Origin: Sporosarcina sp. FSL K6-1522 | GTDB taxonomy: Bacteria > Bacillota > Bacilli > Bacillales_A > Planococcaceae | DNA: 64,000 nt | Reading direction: 5' to 3' | Assembly (NCBI RefSeq): GCF_038622445.1 | Contig: NZ_CP152019.1 | Coordinates: forward strand, 4,314,501 to 4,378,500 | Shown here: in pieces, positions 24,962 to 34,926 of the stretch | Layout of the letters: each line of letters begins with the position of its first letter | Numbering within the stretch: position 1 is the first letter of the stretch | Notes under the pieces: model-generated | The model's database searches: none | What the model was told of the DNA's origin: nothing | What the model saw: the letters and a program-made list of their open reading frames with translations, nothing else | Translations under genes and position numbers: made by a program

Positions 24962-27727
24962 TTATTCAATTAAACTTTTCCAATTTGGTAAGACATTCAC
25001 TACAATCTGCTTATCCCCGACCGTTAAATTCTTATCAACTATAAGATAATTAAGAGCGTCATTAGTACCGTACTCATAGTCAAGAACCCTACACTTTATG
25101 CCTTCCACGTTAATAAATTCTCCACCAATGAAGCCTCTAAAGTCATCAAACTTTGGCACATACAAGTGTGTTAATTCACCTATCATTACATTACCAGTAA
25201 TATTTATCGAGGCATCCGTGCCGGCAGTTGTACACAATTTATACATACTACCACTTATATCTTTAACTTTATCCCCTAGCCCCCAAGTTCCTTTATCCAT
25301 AACATTTTCTCCACCGATATCCCAATAGACACAATCAGTACCACCATAATGAATCGGCGGTAAACTTTTACCAATTACCATATCAATACATTTTATCTCT
25401 GCCCCACCATAGTGATATTGCGGCTCGAAATCTGCTACAGTAAAATACCTTTTTGCATTCTCGGAGTACGTTCGTTCTATTATATCAGTGATACTATGTG
25501 CAACAAATGTCTGTAATGATAATTTCCAGGGATGCTTAACACGATCAATACTATGGTGATGTAACCTATAATAAACCCTAATCGTAACCTCCGCGGGAAA
25601 TGTTATTAAATCACTAATTCGGTTTAGTGTTTCATCATTAAATATTGGCTCTATAATTATCCCGCTCGTTAAATTCGAGATTACTTTAAGTGTAGAACCA
25701 TGTCTTACACTGTTATGCGGTCTTGGCATGGAATAGTCAGGAAAAGATTTCATTAAGGATATAGCATTTGGGATGGTCCCGCCCGTATAACTATATACAA
25801 CCAAATCCCTCATGCTGTTTGAATTAATTATGCTGATATTATCACCAATGGTTTTACCTCGTGAAGTTCTAGAATTTTTTATTGTTATTCTGAAGTTTTT
25901 GGACAACAAATCAGTAATATCCCTGTCGTATCGGAACAAACAATTATCAAATGATACACTACAACCATCAGAAATATCATAAATTAGATGGCTAGTGTAG
26001 CTCATTCCCAAGAATATTACTGTCGCTGGACTTTGTACGTCTGTATTTTTTCCATATACTTTGAAAAAGGATTTGCAGTTTACAAAAGTTACTAATTGAA
26101 AATCTGTACTATGCCCTTTTCCTTCAAATGAATATTGGTAGCCACTTGATACATTATCTGTCCCACCGCTTTCAAACCAACATTCATTGAAAGTTACTGA
26201 GCTTTGGCTTGTGTGAAGGTAGTTCCCGCGCTTTTTGGCAAGAAAGTCGTTCACATGTTGGGAAGAAAAATGAGAGGCAGCTCCCTCTACTTGAACATTC
26301 GTAAAAACGGACTTTTGTAACCCCTCTAGATATAGCAATGAGTCTCGCGGTAATCCTCCAGTAGCCGAAAAATGACTATCCAATACTGATAAACCTGAAA
26401 AAGAATGCGGATATGAACCGCCACGATAGTATTTGAGTGCTGGTCGAATCATTATAAAGCCACCACCAAAGCCATTACAATCTCGAATAGAAGATTGCCC
26501 CGTCCAACGACAGTTATCCCAGTTAATATTGTATCCGCTAGTAATAAAGTCACACTTACAAAAATTAAAGGGGGCATGCGTCCCTTCTTGTGTATCACTA
26601 AAAGGCTGCCAAGTAATGACTGACTGCAGTTCTGAGGAAGTAGCATTGAAAGATAGATCCTCAAACAATTTGTATGTGTTTTTGTATGAAAGAATGGACT
26701 TAATAACAAATATAGATTTTCCCGCAACTTTAGATGTTAAATTTAATACACTTTTTCTGCTATCCCCTTTAAGTATTATTGCTCTATCATTTCCTCCGTT
26801 TATAATAACTGAGTCGCTAAGATTGTATACTCCTTCTGGAAAGTATAGAATCTTTCCCGTTGTGGCAATCGAATTAATAGCAGACTGAATAGCACTCCTA
26901 TCATCCGTGATACCGTCCCCTTTTGCACCAAAGGATTTTACGTTAATCGTATTTTGTATAATATCATTGAGTTTCCTATTTACGGAACCCTGTTCAGTGT
27001 CTAACCTATCCTTTAAGCATTGATATATTGTAGAATCTACGCCTGTAATTGCCTGTTCTATTTCTTGATATGCTCTACTTACTTGATCTAGAATATCCAC
27101 TAACCGGGTGGAAAGTAAATCAACAGATGCTTGCTCAGCCTCCCCTTTAACTCCCCTTAATTCATCAGGATCTGACGGCATTTCTATCGCACTCATCCCT
27201 GCCCGTCGTCCTATTATTTCGATTGATTCCCGCTTCTCTTGAGGTTCGACTACCTTTTTCAGGTTATCCTCAACATCTAAAGCTGCAATATTCGCATTCT
27301 CGACTTCATTAATAAGTAGTGGATTTCCCCTTAGCTTGGTTTCGATTGATGCACCGTCAGTTTCTGATAGAACGAGATTCTCCGCCAAATCCTCCACGAC
27401 ATTATAACTGAATGGTAATGACGATATTCGCCCATCCGCTTGATGTCTTTGCACAGATGCAAAGACAGTCCCCACAACCGCTAACTCCGCTGTACCAATT
27501 TTAAACACCAACTTATTGCGCCCCTTCAGTTCGCCTTCCGATAACACCGCCAAACCATCAGGACGAAGACTTGTTAACGTATAAGTGGATTCGGATGGCA
27601 ACGGCTCATTTTTTCCGTTTTTCTGCATTTTTACGATAAAGAAAATGCCCCTATCGTTTTGCGTAAGGTTAATCGTTTCAACAGGATTAGTCCGTCGCAT
27701 GTCAACTACAATGTGGATTGGTTCCAT
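24962..27727 (-). CDS. Phage-like BppU domain plus beta-helix (pectate-lyase-3) protein
   Basis: A 921-aa protein of phage tail-fibre/tailspike architecture. Residues 1-120 resemble the BppU baseplate domain (IHIVVDMRRTNPVETINLTQ, then YTLTSLRPDGL). A helical linker leads to a pectate-lyase-3 right-handed beta-helix opening with INVKSFGAKGDGITDDRSAI near 270, continuing with repeated short strands to about residue 640. The C-terminal 250 residues have no obvious match. The start at 27727 follows AAGGGGAG; two earlier in-frame Met codons are weaker. No signal peptide is seen. No other phage genes flank it; it lies between the EPS polymerase and nucleotidyltransferase genes, so a role on the cell's own polysaccharide is possible but unproven. 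Confidence 0.75.
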   Translation of the reverse strand: MEPIHIVVDMRRTNPVETINLTQNDRGIFFIVKMQKNGKNEPLPSESTYTLTSLRPDGLAVLSEGELKGRNKLVFKIGTAELAVVGTVFASVQRHQADGRISSLPFSYNVVEDLAENLVLSETDGASIETKLRGNPLLINEVENANIAALDVEDNLKKVVEPQEKRESIEIIGRRAGMSAIEMPSDPDELRGVKGEAEQASVDLLSTRLVDILDQVSRAYQEIEQAITGVDSTIYQCLKDRLDTEQGSVNRKLNDIIQNTINVKSFGAKGDGITDDRSAIQSAINSIATTGKILYFPEGVYNLSDSVIINGGNDRAIILKGDSRKSVLNLTSKVAGKSIFVIKSILSYKNTYKLFEDLSFNATSSELQSVITWQPFSDTQEGTHAPFNFCKCDFITSGYNINWDNCRWTGQSSIRDCNGFGGGFIMIRPALKYYRGGSYPHSFSGLSVLDSHFSATGGLPRDSLLYLEGLQKSVFTNVQVEGAASHFSSQHVNDFLAKKRGNYLHTSQSSVTFNECWFESGGTDNVSSGYQYSFEGKGHSTDFQLVTFVNCKSFFKVYGKNTDVQSPATVIFLGMSYTSHLIYDISDGCSVSFDNCLFRYDRDITDLLSKNFRITIKNSRTSRGKTIGDNISIINSNSMRDLVVYSYTGGTIPNAISLMKSFPDYSMPRPHNSVRHGSTLKVISNLTSGIIIEPIFNDETLNRISDLITFPAEVTIRVYYRLHHHSIDRVKHPWKLSLQTFVAHSITDIIERTYSENAKRYFTVADFEPQYHYGGAEIKCIDMVIGKSLPPIHYGGTDCVYWDIGGENVMDKGTWGLGDKVKDISGSMYKLCTTAGTDASINITGNVMIGELTHLYVPKFDDFRGFIGGEFINVEGIKCRVLDYEYGTNDALNYLIVDKNLTVGDKQIVVNVLPNWKSLIE

Positions 27728-28287
27728 TTCGGCTCCCCTTCCCAAAATATCGGACATAACAATGACAGCTTCGCGAAAGTACATATTATTCGTTCACTTG
27801 GCTTTTCCCCTGCATCTTTACTATATTCTTCGATACCTGTTTTATTGAGTACATAATCTATAGATTATATTTTTAAACATAATAACTGCTGCATTGCAAT
27901 CCCGGCTCAGAAAAGAGTCACTTCTTTAAAAAACTTCCTCCAAATAGGATTCGAAAGATCAATGTTGCAAAACCATTCTGGTATTGACGCAGATACTCCA
28001 GATTCATCTATCTTTACCAGGGTATCCCTACTGTCGTATTAATAGCTACGGAAGATAAAAAGTACTTGTAACCTTCAAATATCAAAAGAAAGCAAAAAAT
28101 TGAAGACACAAACCTTTACACTTTTAATGCTTTATTTCCACTAGAATAAAAGGGAGGTTCTTCGTACCATGATTCTTACTCCAATCATCACTAACGAACC
28201 AACTACAAAAACGAATTAAAGCCTTGCCTAGTTGTATCAAGGCTTATTTGCTGAATTTACTATGCAAAATTTTGATTTTCACTATTA
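27728..28287. other. Intergenic region with candidate 16-codon ORF
   Basis: No long gene. On the plus strand a candidate promoter (TTGAAG at 28100, 17 nt, TTTAAT at 28123) precedes AAAGGGAGG and a 16-codon ORF at 28169-28219 (MILTPIITNEPTTKTN), directly followed by an AAGCCTTG/CAAGGCTT hairpin at 28219-28245. The hairpin may simply end the minus-strand nucleotidyltransferase transcript. Confidence 0.4.
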
Positions 28288-29493
28288 TCATTTTAAAAGT
28301 TTCCCTGTTTTTCTCCATACCCCTAGAAATGGACGTAACGGTATATACATAAATTGGAGTGATTTAGGCAACGTAAGTGTTTCAACATCACTAGTAGTTG
28401 GATAGAATAACCGCATAAGAAATATGATCTTTTGATTGCTAGGCATAATTGAAAAAGTATAGCGCGCAGGGGATTTATCTAGATATTCCCTTGATGGGGT
28501 GTTTTTTAATTGCGCCTGCCACGAAAGATGGATTAATGTTTTTTTCGCTAACTTTTTAGCACCGTTTCTTTCGGTTATGGATTGCACGGCACCATTGATA
28601 GGGGTGTCGAATAACATTGAAGTTAAAATAATGGCCTGACCTAAGTAATTAACCCCCCATACTAAGTGTCGATGATCGATTTTTTTTAGTATGCTAGAAT
28701 TCCCTTCTGTGTTGATCTGATTGCTCATAATTTGATGAATATCTAACAGCCAACGTAGACGGAACCATCCATGCCGGGCACCATGGGCAACCAAAAATAA
28801 AAATAAATCTTCTTCCCCCAGAAAGTGTATAGGATAATTCCCAAAGTTTTTTATCCTTTTTCTTCCCCATAATTCCTCAAAATCCGGTTCGTTCAATGAG
28901 TAGGGATGTAGCTTCCAGTGAATTTCGATAATAGTTCCCTTTTTAGGATGAACATAATTTTCATCCTTCGCTAGCATCCGCCCAACTTTATTCCCTAACG
29001 GGGTGAGCACTTCCTCTTTTTCATATCCACATTTCAAAAGAATTTCTCTTGTTTTATCGAGATCATTTAGTGAAATTAGTATATCTAAATCCTTAGATGT
29101 TCGCAGTGAGACATCTCCGTAAAGATCTAAAGCAATAACAGGGCCCTTTAAAAAAAGGGAACGAATATTATTTTCCCTAAACAATTCACTTACGTAGCCC
29201 ATTTCACCACTCAATTTAAGCATCTCATAAGCATTTTTTTTATATTCTTGTTCAAGTCTTTGCATAACAAGTGCAGGAATATATTCACATTCAAGGTCTT
29301 TCAATTTCAAGTAAATTAACGGGTGTAACCGATGATACATTGTTAATTGGAGAAATTGATCCCAATCAGTCTTTTTCAAATATTCATTATTCGTTACCCC
29401 GATGTTATTTCCATTAGTTGTCTTCAGCAATTCAATTAATAATGTTAATTCATTAGACATTTGTTTCATGTCAAAACCATAGCTGTCGTTCAT
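28288..29493 (-). CDS. Nucleotidyltransferase-family protein (NTP_transf_5 type)
   Basis: A 401-aa cytoplasmic protein of the uncharacterised nucleotidyltransferase family. The nucleotidyltransferase signature is LYGDVSLRTSKDLDILISLN (G...S..DLD, residues about 128-147), followed by GTIIEIHWKLHPY near 193, then an all-helical C-terminal part. This family is common in lasso peptide clusters of Bacillales, where it can act after the HPr-like kinase on the phosphorylated peptide, and also occurs in capsule loci. Here it lies about 6 kb upstream of the lasso operon, inside the EPS locus. AGGGGAAGGAAG precedes the ATG. Its substrate is not determined by sequence. Confidence 0.75.
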   Translation of the reverse strand: MNDSYGFDMKQMSNELTLLIELLKTTNGNNIGVTNNEYLKKTDWDQFLQLTMYHRLHPLIYLKLKDLECEYIPALVMQRLEQEYKKNAYEMLKLSGEMGYVSELFRENNIRSLFLKGPVIALDLYGDVSLRTSKDLDILISLNDLDKTREILLKCGYEKEEVLTPLGNKVGRMLAKDENYVHPKKGTIIEIHWKLHPYSLNEPDFEELWGRKRIKNFGNYPIHFLGEEDLFLFLVAHGARHGWFRLRWLLDIHQIMSNQINTEGNSSILKKIDHRHLVWGVNYLGQAIILTSMLFDTPINGAVQSITERNGAKKLAKKTLIHLSWQAQLKNTPSREYLDKSPARYTFSIMPSNQKIIFLMRLFYPTTSDVETLTLPKSLQFMYIPLRPFLGVWRKTGKLLK

Positions 29494-29669
29494 CTTCCTT
29501 CCCCTCGCTTTTTCAATTGATCCATACTAGCACCAAATTTATCGTTTACAACAGTCTATATGGCCGATATAGACAAATCATCAGCCTGCTTTATTAATGA
29601 TGAAAACTAAGTTAATAACAAGTAAAGAAATACCTTTACATTTAAGGTGTTTAGATAGTGCATAGAATA

Positions 29670-30809
29670 TTAAGAAAGTTGGGTTTTCAAAGTGGTAATA
29701 ACTTTTTCTTGCTGCTCGGCTGTCATATTTGATCCCGACGGCAGACAAATTCCTTCCTCAAACAACCGCTTACTCACTACATTATCCTCACTATGCGGAT
29801 AGAATTTACATCCCTCAAATAAGGGTTGCATATGAAGTGGTTTCCAAACGGGTCTTGCTTCGATACACTCTCCCTCAAGGGCATCTATAAGTTCATAAGG
29901 GGTCACCTTAACAATATTAGGATCCAACGTCAAAGCCGTTAGCCAACGATTCGAATATGTCCCCTCAAGCTCAGGCATGAAGTGAAGACCTTCAATCTCA
30001 CCTAACGCTTCAACATATCTGTCAAACACATTGCGTCTTGCTTTCACTCGCTCATCCAACACCTCAAGCTGTGCACGTCCGATGCCAGCAAGAATGTTAC
30101 TCATACGGTAGTTATAGCCTATTTTACTATGTTGGTAATGTGGTGCCGCATCTCTTGCTTGGGTTGCCAAGAATCGCGACCGCGCTAGTGCATCGACATC
30201 GTCCGAAATGAGCATACCACCGCCAGAGGTTGTAATAATTTTGTTTCCGTTAAATGAATAAATGCCATAGTAACCGAATGATCCGCTTTTCTTCCCTTTA
30301 TAAAGAGAACCAAGCGACTCTGCCGCGTCCTCGATAACAGGGACGCCGTACTCATCGCAAATCGTTATCAGTTCATCCATCTTTGCACTTTGGCCATATA
30401 AATTCACTACAATTACAGCCTTTGGTATTTTCCCTTCAGCTTTCGCTTCTCTCATAGCACATGCTAAAGCCTTCGGAGACATATTCCATGTTTCCTCTTC
30501 CGAATCAATGAAGATTGGCTCGGCTCCCAGATATAGAATTGGATTTGCACTTGCAACAAACGTCAAACTCGAACAAAAAACCTTGTCCCCTCGCCCAACC
30601 CCAAGCAGTTCCAATGCTAAATGGATTGCTGCCGTACCAGATGAAGTGGCCGCAGCCTCTTTAGTCCCCGCATAATTTGCTAGTTCATCTTCAAATGCAT
30701 TCACATTCGGCCCGAGCGGTGCAATCCAATTCGTTTCAAATGCTTCATTTATGTATTTCTGTTCATTTCCGCTCATATGAGGAGAAGATAATAAAATTCG
30801 TTTATTCAT
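29670..30809 (-). CDS. epsN: DegT/DnrJ/EryC1 aminotransferase (PglE/EpsN-like)
   Basis: A 379-aa PLP-dependent sugar aminotransferase. It should convert the UDP-4-keto-6-deoxy sugar made by EpsC into the 4-amino sugar. The fold opens with LSSPHMSGNEQKYINEAFET, the substrate block is TSSGTAAIHLAL, VIEDAAESLGS holds the PLP-binding Asp, and SFNGNKIITTSGGGM contains the Schiff-base Lys. The start at 30809 (MNKRILLSSP) follows AGAGGGAG. It is 36 nt downstream of the acetyltransferase gene. Order EpsL-EpsM-EpsN equals PglC-PglD-PglE, the bacillosamine module. Confidence in enzyme class is high; product identity is inferred from the module. Confidence 0.88.
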   Translation of the reverse strand: MNKRILLSSPHMSGNEQKYINEAFETNWIAPLGPNVNAFEDELANYAGTKEAAATSSGTAAIHLALELLGVGRGDKVFCSSLTFVASANPILYLGAEPIFIDSEEETWNMSPKALACAMREAKAEGKIPKAVIVVNLYGQSAKMDELITICDEYGVPVIEDAAESLGSLYKGKKSGSFGYYGIYSFNGNKIITTSGGGMLISDDVDALARSRFLATQARDAAPHYQHSKIGYNYRMSNILAGIGRAQLEVLDERVKARRNVFDRYVEALGEIEGLHFMPELEGTYSNRWLTALTLDPNIVKVTPYELIDALEGECIEARPVWKPLHMQPLFEGCKFYPHSEDNVVSKRLFEEGICLPSGSNMTAEQQEKVITTLKTQLS

Positions 30810-30845
30810 TCTAAAAGTCTCCCTCTTAAAATTCACTTTTTTCTT

Positions 30846-31517
30846 TTAATCAATACTCTTTACCGGTTTACATGGGATTCCAACAGCTACACAATTCGCG
30901 GGAATATCCTTGTTTACAACCGCCCCGGCCCCAATTACAGAATTCTCGCCAACCCGAATACCCGGTAATACAGTGCTTCCTAAACCTAAGAAAACACCTT
31001 TTCCTATATCTCCCCCCAAATTTGTTCCTGGGCAGGCTTGTGAATAATCGCGTAAAGTAACGTTATGTCCTATAGTTGAGTTTTTATTTATAATGACATG
31101 ATTTTCAATTACCGCATCTGGATCTATACTTACATGTGGTAAAATTATATTTCCATAGCCAAGGTTAGCATATTTTGAAATGCTTGCAGTTTTATGTATT
31201 ACGTTTACATAATTGAAATTTCCGAAAGTATCTGCCACAATTCTTCTAATTTTATTATTTGCAATTCCAATTACAAAGTCTACCGATTCACCATCACAGT
31301 CAATACCTTCTAAGTCCACTGGTTTTCCTATAACCATAAAGTCAAGTATTTTTTGACCAGGCATTATATTATCATCTAAAAATGCAATATTATTTAAGTC
31401 GTAGTCATTATTATCTGCTAAAATACTGGCTGTCATTTTTCCCAAACTTCCCGCACCAATAATTATTATTTTATTATCTTTTCTGGACTCAATCCATTCT
31501 TGAGCAAAGTTACACAT
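30846..31517 (-). CDS. epsM: Sugar O/N-acetyltransferase (PglD/EpsM-like)
   Basis: A 223-aa PglD-type acetyltransferase: an N-terminal nucleotide-binding domain ([17 protein letters not shown], residues 17-33) and a C-terminal left-handed beta-helix of hexapeptide repeats ([20 protein letters not shown], then [20 protein letters not shown]). It should N-acetylate the 4-amino group of the UDP-sugar made by EpsN, giving UDP-di-N-acetylbacillosamine. AGGAGACC precedes the ATG. The start overlaps the end of the sugar-transferase gene by 8 nt, implying coupling. Confidence 0.88.
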   Translation of the reverse strand: MCNFAQEWIESRKDNKIIIIGAGSLGKMTASILADNNDYDLNNIAFLDDNIMPGQKILDFMVIGKPVDLEGIDCDGESVDFVIGIANNKIRRIVADTFGNFNYVNVIHKTASISKYANLGYGNIILPHVSIDPDAVIENHVIINKNSTIGHNVTLRDYSQACPGTNLGGDIGKGVFLGLGSTVLPGIRVGENSVIGAGAVVNKDIPANCVAVGIPCKPVKSID

Positions 31518-32130
31518 TCGGCGGTCTCCTATCTTTTATTTGCGGAACTCCCCTAAATCGTTCCATCGTGACTTCTTCGCTTTTATTTACACCGTCAGAA
31601 ATTAAAACTTTCTTGACGGTAATAAATAAAATTTTCATATCTAGAAGAAAGGACTGATTATCGACATACCAAACATCATGTTCAAACTTCTCTTCCCAAC
31701 TTATAGCGTTCCTACCATTTACTTGAGCCCATCCTGTAATGCCCGGACGAACATCGTGCCTTCTTGATTGTTCTTCGGAATACAGTTCTAAGTAATCCAT
31801 TAGTAAAGGCCGTGGACCTACAAGACTAATATCCCCTTTTAAAACATTAAACAATTGTGGTAACTCATCCAAACTTAGTTTTCGTATAACTTTACTGAAT
31901 TTAGTCAAACGAAGATGATTCGGCAATAAATTCCCATGCTCATCCTTCGCATTCGTCATTGATCTAAATTTGTAAATATTAAATGGCTTGCCTTTTAGGC
32001 CGGGACGTTGTTGAACAAAAATTATAGGGGATCCCAATTTCATTCTTATTAATAAGGCTATAATCACTAATAAGGGGAGTAAGAACAACAAACCAACTAG
32101 ACTACATATAAAATCAAAAAATCTTTTCAT
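31510..32130 (-). CDS. epsL: Initiating phosphoglycosyl transferase (PglC/EpsL-like)
   Basis: A 206-aa monotopic phosphoglycosyl transferase that moves a sugar phosphate from a UDP-sugar to undecaprenyl phosphate, the first membrane step of repeat-unit synthesis. One N-terminal re-entrant hydrophobic helix ([20 protein letters not shown]), then [39 protein letters not shown] and GPRP, and [12 protein letters not shown], all family hallmarks. The DE pair in LDELPQ is catalytic in this family. The start at 32130 is chosen by homology of MKRFFDF; its ribosome site is weak, and the open frame runs back to 32220. With EpsM/EpsN downstream, the likely substrate is UDP-diNAcBac. Confidence 0.85.
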   Translation of the reverse strand: MKRFFDFICSLVGLLFLLPLLVIIALLIRMKLGSPIIFVQQRPGLKGKPFNIYKFRSMTNAKDEHGNLLPNHLRLTKFSKVIRKLSLDELPQLFNVLKGDISLVGPRPLLMDYLELYSEEQSRRHDVRPGITGWAQVNGRNAISWEEKFEHDVWYVDNQSFLLDMKILFITVKKVLISDGVNKSEEVTMERFRGVPQIKDRRPPNV

Positions 32131-32220
32131 GGCGCAACCCGCATTTCTTAACTGTATTTTGATAAAAGTATTAGAATGTCCGAATTTAACCAGTTTGGAG
32201 GTAAAAAATCCATAAAACAA

Positions 32221-33456
32221 TTAATGTTCATCAATTTTCTCCATCCGTTTTCCTGCAACATTATTAATAAGATACAATACCAAGTAAAAAATAATATATC
32301 CAATTACACTTTGCCAAATTAATACTTCTAAAGAATCGTTTTTCATAAAAAAAAGGCTGCCAAAGGAATATATAATTATAGATACAACGAATATAATAAA
32401 AGTTCTTATATTGACTTTATTTATTACTTGCATTTTTAGCACTTCTATTTTAATAATCGAATTTATACTAAATCCGATTATTAATATTATACAAGGGAAG
32501 AGATATTCTATATAACTTTCAGGGACGAAGTAATTAAAGATTCTCGATCCAAAAGTCATTATAAATATTATTACTACTATGTTAATTATTAAGGTATATA
32601 TATATAACTTCCTAAAGTATTTACTTAATTGCAATGGATTTTCACGTTTCGCATTGTATATCTTGGAGATAAAAGGAAGGTATATTATAGATGTAAACAT
32701 CGATATTATTAGTGCAAAAACACTAAACCACCCCGTATAAACGCCTAACAGGGTTGTACTTAAGTATCTATTAGCCAGGGTGATATTAATAAAATTCAGG
32801 ACTATATCAATAGACACTATAAATGAAACAAAAAAACCAAAACTAAATATTTTCTTAAATAAATTTAAATCGTAAAAAAAGAATGATATATTAAATGTTT
32901 TATTACTTTTTTCCAAAAATAAAATACTAACTAATAAACTTAAAATAATCCCAATAAAAATCATGTTAGAGGATGCAAAAAAAACTTTCATCAAAAGAAA
33001 AACAAAAACTAACTTAAAGAAAGAAAATAAAAGTTGACCAATAAAATACACTTTTGATAAACCAGTTACATTTAATATGATCATCTTGTTTTGATAAATT
33101 CCCATAAAGATAAGAGCTACCGTAATTAGTATCAGTAAATTTTTATTTTCAAATCCTAATAAAAAAAATACGAATGTGTGAGTTATTATAGAAACAACGA
33201 CAGACAAAATAATCGTGAAGTACTGAACTTTATAAATAATTTCTTCGTCTTCTAAAATATTATTTTGCAAGTAGAATGTAGTTGATAAAATAATCAAGTT
33301 AATAAGAACAAAATATTGATTGTAAGTGTAATACTCCCCATACTCCTCCACACTCAAAAAATTTAAAACTATTGGAACAAACATTATTCCAAGACCTAGT
33401 GGTAAAACTTTAGAAAGTATATAATAGAACAAATCTTTTTTTAACAAAATTTTCAC
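32221..33456 (-). CDS. wzx: Oligosaccharide flippase (Wzx-like)
   Basis: A 411-aa MATE/MOP-superfamily membrane protein with about twelve hydrophobic helices and very low GC, typical of Wzx polysaccharide flippases: KKDLFYYILSKVLPLGLGIM at the N terminus and EEYGEYYTYNQYFVLINLII soon after. It should flip the lipid-linked repeat unit to the outer face for polymerisation by the Wzy-like protein at 23552. The ATG follows a poor ribosome site (GTGAAAATT may itself provide an earlier start). Low GC suggests serotype-type exchange. Confidence 0.82.
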   Translation of the reverse strand: MKILLKKDLFYYILSKVLPLGLGIMFVPIVLNFLSVEEYGEYYTYNQYFVLINLIILSTTFYLQNNILEDEEIIYKVQYFTIILSVVVSIITHTFVFFLLGFENKNLLILITVALIFMGIYQNKMIILNVTGLSKVYFIGQLLFSFFKLVFVFLLMKVFFASSNMIFIGIILSLLVSILFLEKSNKTFNISFFFYDLNLFKKIFSFGFFVSFIVSIDIVLNFINITLANRYLSTTLLGVYTGWFSVFALIISMFTSIIYLPFISKIYNAKRENPLQLSKYFRKLYIYTLIINIVVIIFIMTFGSRIFNYFVPESYIEYLFPCIILIIGFSINSIIKIEVLKMQVINKVNIRTFIIFVVSIIIYSFGSLFFMKNDSLEVLIWQSVIGYIIFYLVLYLINNVAGKRMEKIDEH

Positions 33457-33830
33457 CTAGTTTTTTCAATTTACATTACAAAGTCACTTGGTAATCCATT
33501 TTAAGTTCTACAATATTTTTATTTCACGGTGTTTTACATGAATAAATTCACTTCGACTTGGGTATCGTGCAAAATGAAAGTACATAAAACTGCAAACTAA
33601 CTTAGCGTTAAAACTTTACAAGGAGTAGCGGACATAATAAGCCTTCGTCAGCAAAGTCAACCTTTGAAATGGCTGGCTTCTAGCTTAGTGCTCATGCCCG
33701 TAGAGGATCAAAGTCGAGTTGCAACTTTGTTTAGTTGCAATTGAAATCTTCTGGATTGTGATTTTTCAAAATACAGCCCTTCTACTTTTAACATTGGGTC
33801 GGTTTATTTATAAAGTCATATACTGAAATT
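33457..33830. other. Intergenic region within the EPS locus
   Basis: About 370 nt between the flippase and a glycosyltransferase gene, interrupting the otherwise tight gene order. GAGTTGCAACTTTGTTTAGT at 33717-33736 and its neighbour TTGCAATTGAAAT carry short inverted repeats. It resembles the scar of a lost gene or insertion; no family could be assigned. Confidence 0.35.
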
Positions 33831-34919
33831 TCACTCTGCACATTTTATTAAAAAACTTATTAAACTCTTTACTTTTTCTCCATCGCCATTCATTCCTTTT
33901 TCGGTATTATTATGAAGTATTTTTGATGTTAATATATCGGTCATCAATTCCGATAACTTACGATAATCCTCATATTGAAAGTAGTATGAGTTTTGATAGG
34001 TTTCTAGTATCTCATGGGCAAAAGGAGTATCTGAAGCCAGTATTATTCCCCCATGATTTCTTGACTCTAAAAGGGGTAATCCAAAAGTTTCAATAAATGA
34101 TGGAAAAATCAATACTGACCTTGTATACATTTCAAATACTTCCTTTTTAGACATTTTCCCGCAAAACTTAATGGGTAGTTTCTCTTTCTTCACTCTCTCA
34201 TACAAACTGGAAATATACTCATTTTCATTTCCAGTTAAAGTGAATATTATTTCATGTTTTTTGACAGTCGTTTTCTTTAAAGAACTCGCGGCTTCAACGA
34301 TAACTTTATGATTCTTATATTTCATTCCATTTGCAGGGTAGAAAAATGTTGATAATGATTCATTGGTTGGCTTAAAAGATTTATTTACTTCGACCTTCAC
34401 TTTGGGTGGAATAACCTCAATTATTTCGTTCCTTATGCCAGCCTTATTAATACATGCCCGCTTCATCCATTCTGCTTGCACTATAGTATAGTCTGCTTTT
34501 TGAATTGATTTTATAATCTTTTTGCCTATAACATTCTGGTATATCCAAAGTTTTTTATTTTCCCGGAATGAAAACTTATGGTCAACAAACGGCAACGATT
34601 GATGTACATATAATACTTGCCCACAATTCACACTAGGAACAGTTATATTTTGAAGTGATAAAACATAATCTACCTTGTTTCGCTTAACAATTTTCGGTGC
34701 TACAAAGTTATCAAAGTATAACCTATGAATCCAACTTCTCTTAATCCATGGGAACCTTAATACCTTAATATTTTCTGTTTCTTTTAAATCTGGTTTACTA
34801 ACTACAAAGGTCCACTTAATCGTTTTATCTTCATTGGCGAGCGCTTCCTCATACACTTCGTGCAACATCGAAAGGGCCCCACCACTTTCGGCAGGCACAT
34901 CAAATATCATTATATGCAT
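33831..34919 (-). CDS. Glycosyltransferase, GT4/GT-B type
   Basis: A 362-aa cytoplasmic glycosyltransferase of the GT-B fold. The N-terminal domain starts MHIMIFDVPAESGGALSMLH; the C-terminal donor-binding domain has FYPANGMKYKNHKVIVEAAS and the family acid block SFIETFGLPLLESRNHGG followed by SDTPFAHEIL. It should add one sugar to the growing lipid-linked EPS repeat. The start at 34919 overlaps the 2-epimerase stop by 8 bases. Donor and acceptor cannot be read from sequence. Confidence 0.82.
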   Translation of the reverse strand: MHIMIFDVPAESGGALSMLHEVYEEALANEDKTIKWTFVVSKPDLKETENIKVLRFPWIKRSWIHRLYFDNFVAPKIVKRNKVDYVLSLQNITVPSVNCGQVLYVHQSLPFVDHKFSFRENKKLWIYQNVIGKKIIKSIQKADYTIVQAEWMKRACINKAGIRNEIIEVIPPKVKVEVNKSFKPTNESLSTFFYPANGMKYKNHKVIVEAASSLKKTTVKKHEIIFTLTGNENEYISSLYERVKKEKLPIKFCGKMSKKEVFEMYTRSVLIFPSFIETFGLPLLESRNHGGIILASDTPFAHEILETYQNSYYFQYEDYRKLSELMTDILTSKILHNNTEKGMNGDGEKVKSLISFLIKCAE

Positions 34920-34926
34920 AGCTTGC

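Noticed and set aside
26433..26888. 151-codon plus-strand ORF
   Set aside because: Shadow of the beta-helix coding sequence; no ribosome site.
24962..27784. Prophage
   Set aside because: Only one phage-like gene; neighbours are EPS genes and no integrase, capsid or lysis gene occurs.
33600..33780. Insertion sequence remnant
   Set aside because: Short inverted repeats only; no transposase frame or target duplication could be shown.
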